Origin: Gp6-AA40 sp032156805
GTDB lineage: Bacteria > Acidobacteriota > Vicinamibacteria > Vicinamibacterales > UBA2999
NCBI GenBank assembly: GCA_032156805.1
Contig: JALDXQ010000009.1
Span: 8,222-72,221 of the forward strand
Length of the DNA stretch: 64,000 nucleotides
Reading direction: 5' to 3'
The notes under the pieces are model-generated. The model had not been told where the DNA came from. It was given only the letters and a program-made list of their open reading frames with translations, and did no database searches. Numbering within the stretch: the first letter of the stretch is position 1; each line of letters opens with the position of its first letter. The position numbers and the translations under genes were made by a program. Positions 57,700 to 64,000 of this stretch are shown here, in pieces.

Positions 57700-59238
57700 A
57701 TGTCCAACCGACGAAACACCTGGTTCTACGCACTGCTCATTGCGATGACCTCGGCCGCCGCCGCGCTGGTCATTGCCTCCCGGCTGGGCCTGGCGCCCGA
57801 TTCGGCCGCGCAGACGACGGCGGCTGCCCCGCCGATGAACAGCGCCCCGCTGACGGGACCATTGACGGCAAGTACGTTCCGCGACGTGGCCAAGACGGTC
57901 ATGCCGGCCGTCGTCAACATCCGGACCGAATCGCGGCAGCGCCAGCAGGACCTCAGTGAGTTCTTCGGTGGCAGTGATCTGTTCGATCGCTTCTTCGGCC
58001 AGCAGGAACCGCGCGGCGGTGGCGGGCAACGGCCGCGCGAGCAGGTCGTGCAGGCGGCCGGCACCGGCTTCATCATCGACAAGGCGGGCTTCATCCTGAC
58101 CAACCATCACGTTGTCGATGAAGCCACCACGATCAAGGTGTCGCTCTACGGCGGAGACGACGATCAGGAATACGACGCGAAAGTCATTGGACGCGATCCG
58201 CTGACGGACAGCGCGTTGATCGAGTTGACGGAGAAACCCGACCACACGCTCCCCGAGGCGAAGTTCGGCGACTCGTCGCAAATGCAGCCAGGTGACTGGG
58301 TGATGGCCATCGGCAATCCGTTCGGCTTGGCACATACGGTCAGCGTTGGCGTGATCAGCGCGCTCGAGCGACCGTTTGCCGTCGCCGAAGGACGTTCGGC
58401 ACAGGTTCTCCAGACTGACGCGGCGATCAACCCTGGCAACTCGGGTGGGCCGCTCCTCAACCTGCGCGGCGAGGTCATCGGTATCAACACCGACATCTAC
58501 ACGGACGCGAGACAGCAGGGCAACATCGGGATTGGTTTCGCGATTCCGAGCAACACCGTGCGGGAACTGCTGCCGCAGTTGCGCTTGGGCAAGGTTACGC
58601 GCGGCCGCATCGGTGTGTCAGTGGGCCCGGTGCTGCGCGAAGCCGTCGACGAGTTCGGCTTGAAGGATCGCAAGGGCGCGGTGGTGCAGAGCGTCGCACC
58701 TGACAGCGCCGCCAGCAAGGCTGGCCTCGAACCCGGCGACGTGATCGTTCAATACGGCGGCAAGCCCGTGAACTCACGCGACGAACTCGTTCGCATGGTC
58801 GTCAACACGAAGCCGGGCACTACCGTGCCGCTTCGGATCATGCGCGATCGACAGGAGCGGACGCTGAGCATCACGGTCGATGAGCTCAACCTCGAGGCAG
58901 AGAGCCCAGCGGCTCGCGGAGGCGGCCGCGACAACGACCCGGCGCAGGAGACCAGCAGCGGCTTCGGCATCACACTGCAGAACGTGACGCCCGAGATCGC
59001 TCGCAGGCTGCGCCTCGAGAACCGCACCGGCGCGGTCATCACCGAAATCGAGCAAGGCAGCCCTGCCGCGCGGGCCGGTCTGCAACCCGGGGACGTCATC
59101 GTCCGCGTCGGTCGCCAGCCGGTTGAATCGGCAGGCGATGCTCAGCGGGAACTGGCCCGCATTGCCTCGGGCGGAACCGCGTTCCTGCGCGTGATTCGCG
59201 GTGGTCAGGAGACGTTCGTCACCATCACGAAGGAGTAG
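57700..59238 (+). CDS. Periplasmic serine protease HtrA/DegP (Do family)
   Basis: 512 residues from the ATG at 57700; the open frame reaches 57580. N-terminal membrane anchor or signal (FYALLIAMTSAAAALVIAS), then a trypsin-like domain with catalytic H137 (TNHHVVD), D170 (DPLTDSALIEL) and S248 (INPGNSGGPLLN), and two PDZ domains (about 315-400 and 425-510; GAVVQSVAPDSAASKAGLEP, GAVITEIEQGSPAARAGLQP). Degrades or refolds damaged envelope proteins. A clear intrinsic terminator follows. Confidence 0.95.
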   Translation: MSNRRNTWFYALLIAMTSAAAALVIASRLGLAPDSAAQTTAAAPPMNSAPLTGPLTASTFRDVAKTVMPAVVNIRTESRQRQQDLSEFFGGSDLFDRFFGQQEPRGGGGQRPREQVVQAAGTGFIIDKAGFILTNHHVVDEATTIKVSLYGGDDDQEYDAKVIGRDPLTDSALIELTEKPDHTLPEAKFGDSSQMQPGDWVMAIGNPFGLAHTVSVGVISALERPFAVAEGRSAQVLQTDAAINPGNSGGPLLNLRGEVIGINTDIYTDARQQGNIGIGFAIPSNTVRELLPQLRLGKVTRGRIGVSVGPVLREAVDEFGLKDRKGAVVQSVAPDSAASKAGLEPGDVIVQYGGKPVNSRDELVRMVVNTKPGTTVPLRIMRDRQERTLSITVDELNLEAESPAARGGGRDNDPAQETSSGFGITLQNVTPEIARRLRLENRTGAVITEIEQGSPAARAGLQPGDVIVRVGRQPVESAGDAQRELARIASGGTAFLRVIRGGQETFVTITKE

Positions 59239-59282
59239 GCTCTCGGCTCTGGGCCTCTGGGCTTCAGGCTCCCGGGATTCAC

Positions 59283-59319
59283 GGCCTCGGCTGCTTTCGC
59301 AGCCGGGGCCTTTCTTTTT
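59283..59319 (+). terminator. Intrinsic terminator after htrA
   Basis: Stem GGCCTCGGCTGC (59283-59294) with GCAGCCGGGGCC (59299-59310), one mismatch, TTTC loop, followed by TTTCTTTTT. This is the best rho-independent terminator in the window. Confidence 0.88.
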
Positions 59320-59440
59320 GGCGCGTCATGCTTATAATCGGGCGCCTTCGTTCGAGCCGAACCCGGAATTTGGAACCTGGAACCCGGAACTTTGTAGCCA
59401 AGGGCCGCAATCCGAAAGCCCAAAGCCGAGACCAGCGCCC

Positions 59441-60007
59441 ATGATCGAACGCGAAATCAAGCTACAGTTCGACAGCCCCGGCGAAGCCCGCACCGCGATC
59501 CTCGCCGCCGGCGCTGCCCCCCTTAAGTGTCGTCGACTCCAGGAAGATGCCCTGTTCGACACGAGCGACGAATCACTCCGGCGCCGCGGATGCGCGTTGC
59601 GCGTGCGCAGCGAATCCGGCCGCAGCCTGCTGACATTCAAGGGCCCGGTCCAATCCACGCGCATGAAAGCGCGCGAAGAGCACGAGACCGTCGTCAGCGA
59701 CGGCGACGTGCTGACGCGTGTCCTGGAGTCGCTCGGGCTGCATGTCTGGTTCAGGTACCAGAAGTTCCGGGAAGAATTCGCGGCAGAGGATGCCACGATC
59801 GCGCTCGATGAAACGCCGATCGGAACCTTCGTGGAGATCGAGGGCGGCGAACGCGCGATCGAGTTCCTGGCGCATGCGCTCGGGCGCAGCGAGTCCGACT
59901 ACGTTCTCGACTCCTATCGCGGGCTGTTTCTGAAGCGGCGAGACGGACTCGGACTGACCGGCGCCGACATGGTGTTCGCCGACGAATGGTCCCAGCACTC
60001 GTCCTGA
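59441..60007 (+). CDS. CYTH-domain protein (class IV adenylyl cyclase / triphosphatase family)
   Basis: 188 residues from the ATG at 59441; the frame is open upstream through repeats. The hallmark ExExK is seen at the start (IEREIKLQF), followed by CALRVRSESGRSLLTFKGPV and a C-terminal GTFVEIEGGERAIEFLAHAL, giving the beta-tunnel acidic and basic residues of the CYTH fold. It could be a triphosphatase or adenylate cyclase; the former is more common near sugar nucleotidyl genes. It overlaps the nucleotidyltransferase by 22 bases. Confidence 0.87.
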   Translation: MIEREIKLQFDSPGEARTAILAAGAAPLKCRRLQEDALFDTSDESLRRRGCALRVRSESGRSLLTFKGPVQSTRMKAREEHETVVSDGDVLTRVLESLGLHVWFRYQKFREEFAAEDATIALDETPIGTFVEIEGGERAIEFLAHALGRSESDYVLDSYRGLFLKRRDGLGLTGADMVFADEWSQHSS

Positions 60008-60927
60008 CCGCGGGGCTCGCTACCCGTCTTCGACCTCTCTCGTTCGTGCGCGCGAAAGCGGCGCTCCCCGTCGCGGGCGCGCCCCTCATTCATCGCATCC
60101 TGCACACGCTCTCGGCGACCGGCGTCCGCGATGTCGTCCTGAACCTACATCATCTCCCACACACGCTGACACGAATACTCGGGGACGGCAGTGCACTCGG
60201 CATGAGCGTGCGCTACTCGTGGGAGGTACCAGTCCTTGGATCGGCGGGCGGGCCGAAGCGCGCCATTCCACTACTGCAACCGGTCTCGACGTTCCTGATC
60301 GTCAACGGCGATACGCTGACCGACATCGATCCCCGTGCCGTCGTCGAAGACCATCAGCGATCTGGCGCGCTCGTCACCATGGCCGTCGTCCCCAACACCG
60401 AGTCCGACAAGTACGGGGGCGTAGTCGTTGCCACCGATGGCTCGGTAACCGGGTTCGCCAGACGCGGATCACACGAGCCATCGTTTCACTTCGTCGGCGT
60501 TCAGGTCGCTGAACCAGAAGCGTTCGCCTCGGTCCCGGCCGGCGTGCCGTACGAAACAGTCGGCGCACTCTACCCGGCGCTCATGTCGGCTCGCCCCGGT
60601 TCGATCCGCGCATACCGGACGAGCGGTGAGTTCATGGACATCGGCCGGCCCTCAGACTATCTCGACACCTCGTTGACGCTGGCGGCACGCGAAGGTGTCG
60701 ACATGACGGCCCATGCCACGATCAGTCCGACCGCGCGCGTCGAACGCAGCATCTTATGGGACGATGTGGTCGTGGAAGATGGAGCAATGCTGCATGAGTG
60801 CGTGGTCACCGATGGCGTGCGTGTACCAGCCGACACGTCCTGGCGCGGGGTGACCATTCGTAACGCGTCAGGCGAGCTGGCTCCTGGCGAACGCAGGATT
60901 GAAGATCTAGCGATCGCGACGTTATAG
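59986..60927 (+). CDS. Sugar-1-phosphate nucleotidyltransferase (MurU-like)
   Basis: 313 residues. Nucleotidyltransferase fold with the signature LTAGLATRLRPLSFVRAKAA, LPVAGAPLIHRIL and metal-binding NGDTLTDID, plus the C-terminal left-handed helix-like repeats (TISPTARVERSILWDDVVVE, DGAMLHECVVTDGVRVP). Beside an AmgK-like kinase, the best assignment is N-acetylmuramate-1-phosphate uridylyltransferase of the anhydro-MurNAc-free recycling route (MurU/AmgK), known from Pseudomonas. A mannose- or glucose-1-phosphate enzyme is the alternative. Confidence 0.85.
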   Translation: MVPALVLTAGLATRLRPLSFVRAKAALPVAGAPLIHRILHTLSATGVRDVVLNLHHLPHTLTRILGDGSALGMSVRYSWEVPVLGSAGGPKRAIPLLQPVSTFLIVNGDTLTDIDPRAVVEDHQRSGALVTMAVVPNTESDKYGGVVVATDGSVTGFARRGSHEPSFHFVGVQVAEPEAFASVPAGVPYETVGALYPALMSARPGSIRAYRTSGEFMDIGRPSDYLDTSLTLAAREGVDMTAHATISPTARVERSILWDDVVVEDGAMLHECVVTDGVRVPADTSWRGVTIRNASGELAPGERRIEDLAIATL

Positions 60928-60931
60928 GAGC

Positions 60932-60964
60932 CATTCTGAATTCTGCATTCTGAATTCTGCATTC
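60932..60964. repeat. ATTCTGAATTCTGCATTC repeat
   Basis: Direct copies of ATTCTGAATTCTGCATTC fill the 37-bp gap between the murU-like stop and the amgK-like ATG, the last copy running into the initiator (CATTCATG). Same family as 40205 and 63006. Confidence 0.75.
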
Positions 60965-61984
60965 ATGACCAACACGGTTCGTCCACGGATCGATCAATAT
61001 CTCGCTGAGACGGGCCTCGCGTCGCAGGGCGCAAAGGTCGTCCCGCTCACCGGCGACGCATCGGACCGACGCTACGTTCGGATCCTGCTTCGCGACGCGG
61101 CATCGCAGGTGCTGTCGGTGTATCCGCAGGCCTTCGACGTCGAGAAGCTGCCGTTTGCCAACGTCACGCGGCTGCTGGCGGCAATGCCGGTGCCGGTGCC
61201 AGCGATCCTGGGACATTCGAATGAGCTCGGGATCCTCGCGCTCCAGGATCTCGGGGACGTGACGCTGCAGGCGCACCTTGGCGCGGCGACGCGTGCCGAG
61301 CACGCGGCCTTGTATCGGCAGGCCGTGACGCTCATCGCGCGAATGCAGCAGCGTGGGCGCGAGCTCGCTTCGGATCGCTACCTGCCTTACGGCATCGCAT
61401 TCGACGTCGAGAAGCTGTCGTGGGAGCTCCAGTTCTTCATCAAACACTTTCTGGAGGCATACCGAGGTGCAGTACTGACCGCTGCGGAGCGTCAGGCGCT
61501 CGATGCGGAACTGCTGCGCATCGCGGAGGAACTGGCCGCTGAGCCACGCGTCTTCTGCCATCGCGACTACCACAGCCGCAACCTGATGCTCCACGACGGC
61601 CAGCTGTACATCATCGACTTCCAGGACGCGCGCATGGGACCGGACACCTACGATCTCGTGTCGCTGCTGCGCGACTCGTACATGGACTTCAGCGAGCGCG
61701 AAGTCGACGAGCTGATCGCCTTCTTCCTTGCGCTACGGGGCGTTGGCGCCGATCGCGCCGGCCTGGAAGCCGGCCAGTTCAAACAGCGGTTCGACCTGAT
61801 GGCCCTGCAGCGCAACCTGAAGGCGTTGGGGACCTTCGGTTTCCAGACCACGTCTCGCGGGAACACGGTTTACATCCAGTACATTCCGCGCACGCTGGCC
61901 TACGTCCGCAACAACATCGAGCGCGATCGCCGCTTCGGGCGTCTGCGCGACATCCTCGCGCCGCATATCGAAGAACTCAGATAA
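60965..61984 (+). CDS. Aminoglycoside-phosphotransferase-fold sugar kinase (AmgK-like)
   Basis: 339 residues. N-lobe VVPLTGDASDRRYVRILLRD; catalytic loop RVFCHRDYHSRNLM with the Asp and Asn ligands; Mg-binding YIIDFQDARMGPDTYDLVSL. In AmgK this kinase phosphorylates N-acetylmuramate and N-acetylglucosamine at C1 for MurU. The neighbouring nucleotidyltransferase supports that call, but substrate is inferred from the pair. Confidence 0.86.
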   Translation: MTNTVRPRIDQYLAETGLASQGAKVVPLTGDASDRRYVRILLRDAASQVLSVYPQAFDVEKLPFANVTRLLAAMPVPVPAILGHSNELGILALQDLGDVTLQAHLGAATRAEHAALYRQAVTLIARMQQRGRELASDRYLPYGIAFDVEKLSWELQFFIKHFLEAYRGAVLTAAERQALDAELLRIAEELAAEPRVFCHRDYHSRNLMLHDGQLYIIDFQDARMGPDTYDLVSLLRDSYMDFSEREVDELIAFFLALRGVGADRAGLEAGQFKQRFDLMALQRNLKALGTFGFQTTSRGNTVYIQYIPRTLAYVRNNIERDRRFGRLRDILAPHIEELR

Positions 61985-62104
61985 CTCCCAAGTGCCAACT
62001 CCCAACTTCCAAACGGATCGCGACTGGTCGTTGGAATTTGGGCCTTCGACTAAATGCTCGTGCCCACCCTGAGCATCGTCGAAGAGTGGGAGTTGGGAGT
62101 TCTC
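61983..62104. repeat. Compound repeat, CAACTCCCAA family flanking a CCTTCGAC element
   Basis: Left part AACTCCCAAGTGCCAACTCC then CAACTTCCAA (61984-62012), right part TTGGAATTTGGG (62031-62042) and GAGTGGGAGTTGGGAGTT (62084-62101). Inserted between is CCTTCGACTAAATGCTC...GAGCATCGTCGAAG (62043-62083), a stem of the 13476 family. It occupies most of the 180-bp gap before the isomerase gene. Confidence 0.75.
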
Positions 62105-62164
62105 GATGAGCGTGACTACAATCAGGTATTGGGTTCGCTCGGGTGACGGGCGAAACGTCACGCC

Positions 62165-63010
62165 ATGTATCAGTTCGGCATCTCCACACATCTGTTCCAC
62201 AACCACCGGCTCATCCGCGATCATCTCGTTCACGTCGCCGCGCACGGATTCGAATCGGTGGAGATCTTCGCGACGCGCTCGCATTTCGACTACCGGAACG
62301 ATGAGGCCGTGGCTGAACTCGTCGAGTGGCTGTCGGACACACGCCTGAGCGTCCACTCCCTGCACGCGCCCATCATGGAGCGCATGGAGAAGGGACGCTG
62401 GGTCGGCGCCTTCTCGAACGCGGCATCCGATGAGAGCCGGCGCAAGGCTGCCGTCGCGGAAACCGAGGCGGCGCTCGCGGTGGCATCGCGGATTCCATTT
62501 CGCTATCTCGTTCTGCACCTCGGTGTGCCGGCTGGCCAGCAGCCCAGCGCCAGCGACAACCAGGCGCAGGCCGCCCGCCGCAGCGTCGAGGAGATCGCGG
62601 CGGCCGCCGCGCGCGTCAACGTACGCGTGGCCGTGGAAGTGATTCCCAATGCGCTGTCGGACGCGGCAACTCTCGCACGGCTGGTCGAAGACGATCTCGA
62701 GGGGCTCGATGTCGGTGTGTGCCTCGACTACGGTCACGCATACTTGATGGGCGACCTCGGCGAGGCGATCGAAGAGCTCTCTGGCCACCTGTGGACGACA
62801 CACGTCCACGACAACCACGGGAAGAAGGACGACCACCTGACGCCGTATGCCGGCACCATCGACTGGGATGCCGCGATGATGGAGACGCAGAAGATCGGCT
62901 ACGACGGCGTGCTGATGTTCGAGGTCGACGACACCGGCGATCCGGTTGATGTGCTCAGGCGCTGTGCGAAGGCGCGCGAGCGGCTGGAGAAGTCGTTCGT
63001 GACCTTCTGA
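62165..63010 (+). CDS. Sugar phosphate isomerase/epimerase-like TIM-barrel protein
   Basis: 281 residues of the xylose-isomerase-like AP endonuclease fold family. Features: YQFGISTHLFHNHRLIRDHL, FESVEIFATRSHFDYRNDEA, metal-type residues in YLVLHLGVP, VRVAVEVIPNALSD, VCLDYGHAYLMGD, LWTTHVHDNHGKKDDHLTPY and VLMFEVDD. The E/D/H set at the barrel end is intact, so it is likely an active metal-dependent isomerase or epimerase; the substrate is unknown. Confidence 0.86.
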   Translation: MYQFGISTHLFHNHRLIRDHLVHVAAHGFESVEIFATRSHFDYRNDEAVAELVEWLSDTRLSVHSLHAPIMERMEKGRWVGAFSNAASDESRRKAAVAETEAALAVASRIPFRYLVLHLGVPAGQQPSASDNQAQAARRSVEEIAAAAARVNVRVAVEVIPNALSDAATLARLVEDDLEGLDVGVCLDYGHAYLMGDLGEAIEELSGHLWTTHVHDNHGKKDDHLTPYAGTIDWDAAMMETQKIGYDGVLMFEVDDTGDPVDVLRRCAKARERLEKSFVTF

Positions 63011-63025
63011 CTTCTGACTTCTTTA

Positions 63026-63053
63026 TTCTGAATTCTGAATTCAGAATTCAGAA
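63026..63053. repeat. 28-bp perfect palindrome at the asnS 3' end
   Basis: TTCTGAATTCTGAATTCAGAATTCAGAA-type dyad: two arms of TTCTGAATTCTGAA and its complement meet at 63039/63040. It overlaps the asnS stop codon (63048-63050) and last codon and follows a run of TTCTGACTTC words from 63006. As it lies between convergent genes it could act on both transcripts. Confidence 0.8.
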
Positions 63054-64000
63054 CGCCGCTTGCCCAGGCGTACGCGGGAACGGAATCACGTCCCTGATGT
63101 TGCCCATGCCGGTCGCGTAGATGATCGTGCGCTCGAGCCCGAGGCCGAAGCCGGCATGCGGAACGGTTCCGTAGCGCCGCAGGTCGCGATACCACCAGTA
63201 GACCTTCGGATCGAGTTCCATCTCCGCGAGCCGCTTATCGAGGTAGTCCAGCCGTTCCTCGCGCTGCGAGCCGCCGATGATCTCGCCGATGCCGGGCGCG
63301 AGCACGTCCATCGCCGCCACCGTCTTCCCGTCGTCGTTCATGCGCATGTAGAACGCCTTGATCTCCTTCGGGTAGTTCATCACGACCACAGGCGCCTTGA
63401 CGTACTCCTCGCTCAGCCAGCGCTCGTGCTCTGACTGCATGTCCATGCCCCAACGGACGGGAAACTCGAACGTCTTGCCGCTCTTCTCGAGCGCGGCGAT
63501 GGCATCGGTGTAGGTGATGCGCTCGAAGGGTGAAGTGACGAACGCCTCGACTCGCCCCACGCAATCCTTGTCGATGCGATCGGCGAAGAACTTCATGTCG
63601 TCGGCGCGCTCGTTCAACAGCGCGCTGAAGATGTACTTGAGGAACGACTCCGCCAGGTCCGCGTCGGCAGCCAAATCCGCGAACGCGATCTCCGGCTCCA
63701 CCATCCAGAACTCGGCCAGGTGGCGGCTGGTGTTGCTGTTCTCGGCGCGGAACGTCGGGCCGAACGTGTAGACCTTCGAGAGCGCCAGGCAATACGTTTC
63801 GACGTTGAGCTGACCGCTGACGGTGAGGAATGCCTCTTTCCCGAAGAAGTCCTGAGTGAAATCGGTCCGCCCGTCCTGCGTCCTCGGGATCGCGCCGAGA
63901 TTGGCGAGGTCGAGCGTGCTCACGCGAAACATCTCGCCCGCGCCTTCGGCATCGCTCGCGGTCACGATCGGCGTGTGCACCCAGAAGAAGCCGCGCTCGT
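63048..64000 (-). CDS. asnS: Asparaginyl-tRNA synthetase, C-terminal part (5' end outside window)
   Basis: About 317 residues visible; the gene starts beyond base 64000 since the frame is open to the edge (RGFFWVHTPIVTASDAEGAG begins at the first bases). Class II motifs: motif 2 TFGPTFRAENSNTSRHLAEF, FWMVEPEIAFADL, and motif 3 FGLGLERTIIYATGMGNIRD. AsnRS-specific wording (NYPKEIKAFYMRMNDDGKTV, QREERLDYLDKRL, and the C-terminal VIPFPRTPGQAAF) distinguishes it from AspRS. Charges tRNA-Asn with asparagine. Confidence 0.96.
   Translation of the reverse strand, partial: ERGFFWVHTPIVTASDAEGAGEMFRVSTLDLANLGAIPRTQDGRTDFTQDFFGKEAFLTVSGQLNVETYCLALSKVYTFGPTFRAENSNTSRHLAEFWMVEPEIAFADLAADADLAESFLKYIFSALLNERADDMKFFADRIDKDCVGRVEAFVTSPFERITYTDAIAALEKSGKTFEFPVRWGMDMQSEHERWLSEEYVKAPVVVMNYPKEIKAFYMRMNDDGKTVAAMDVLAPGIGEIIGGSQREERLDYLDKRLAEMELDPKVYWWYRDLRRYGTVPHAGFGLGLERTIIYATGMGNIRDVIPFPRTPGQAAF

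Overview
This 64 kb, GC-rich window holds an almost complete flagellar locus (about 1 to 40.2 kb) followed by general chromosomal genes. It most likely comes from a member of the Acidobacteriota, probably a soil lineage of the Vicinamibacteria type. The main pointers are a long exported protein that looks like the VWFA-related Acidobacterial domain family, several Gly/Gln-rich exported proteins of unknown function, and intergenic spaces full of short dispersed repeats. The taxonomic call is an inference from gene content; there is no rRNA in the window.

Left edge (plus strand): a 5'-truncated flagellin gene, then fliD, fliS and a small coiled-coil chaperone candidate. An amino-acid permease (minus) and a GNAT acetyltransferase (plus) follow. 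From 35.3 kb back to 5.6 kb lies one minus-strand array of about 38 genes. In transcription order it is flgB-flgC-fliE-fliF-fliG-fliH-fliI-fliJ-flgD-flgE-fliK-fliL-fliN-fliO-fliP-fliQ-fliR-flhB-flhA-flhF-flhG-fliA-fliM-fliN-like-(TM/HTH protein)-(zinc/MshEN protein)-flgF-flgG-flgA-flgH-flgI-flgJ-flgM-flgN-flgK-flgL-fliW-csrA. Many junctions are 4-base GTGA or ATGA overlaps, so translation is probably coupled. Two sequences with the sigma-54 spacing GG-N10-GC and a TTGCT -12 box sit upstream of flgB and of fliL. A sigma-54 activator with a GAFTGA loop, a cytosolic histidine kinase and a receiver-only regulator lie just upstream, which suggests a sigma-54-driven hierarchy with FliA/FlgM and FliW/CsrA as later checkpoints. 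CheY, CheX and an HDOD protein follow. motAB, cheA, cheW and chemoreceptors are not in the window.

From 40.3 kb on the content is mixed: a zinc-ribbon membrane protein with an in-frame 9-bp minisatellite, an MpaB-type oxygenase relative, a dicarboxylate/glutamate symporter, tRNA-Leu(CAG), an acyl-CoA-dehydrogenase-like flavoprotein, a decayed pirin gene, several exported proteins, alpha-glucan phosphorylase, GltS, the VWFA protein, an M24 peptidase, an HtrA/Do protease, a CYTH protein, a MurU/AmgK-like pair (peptidoglycan sugar salvage), a TIM-barrel isomerase and the C-terminal part of asparaginyl-tRNA synthetase.

The least explained items are: (1) a protein in the flagellar array joining a Cys4 zinc-knuckle-like N-terminus to a two-motif MshEN domain, a candidate c-di-GMP receptor; (2) a CheC-like/FliN fusion that lacks the CheC phosphatase residue, beside a second, ordinary FliN; (3) an FlgJ that carries an M23 endopeptidase domain, with a dispersed repeat inside its linker; (4) an FlgH with no lipobox cysteine; and (5) at least six families of short repeats occupying most intergenic spaces.
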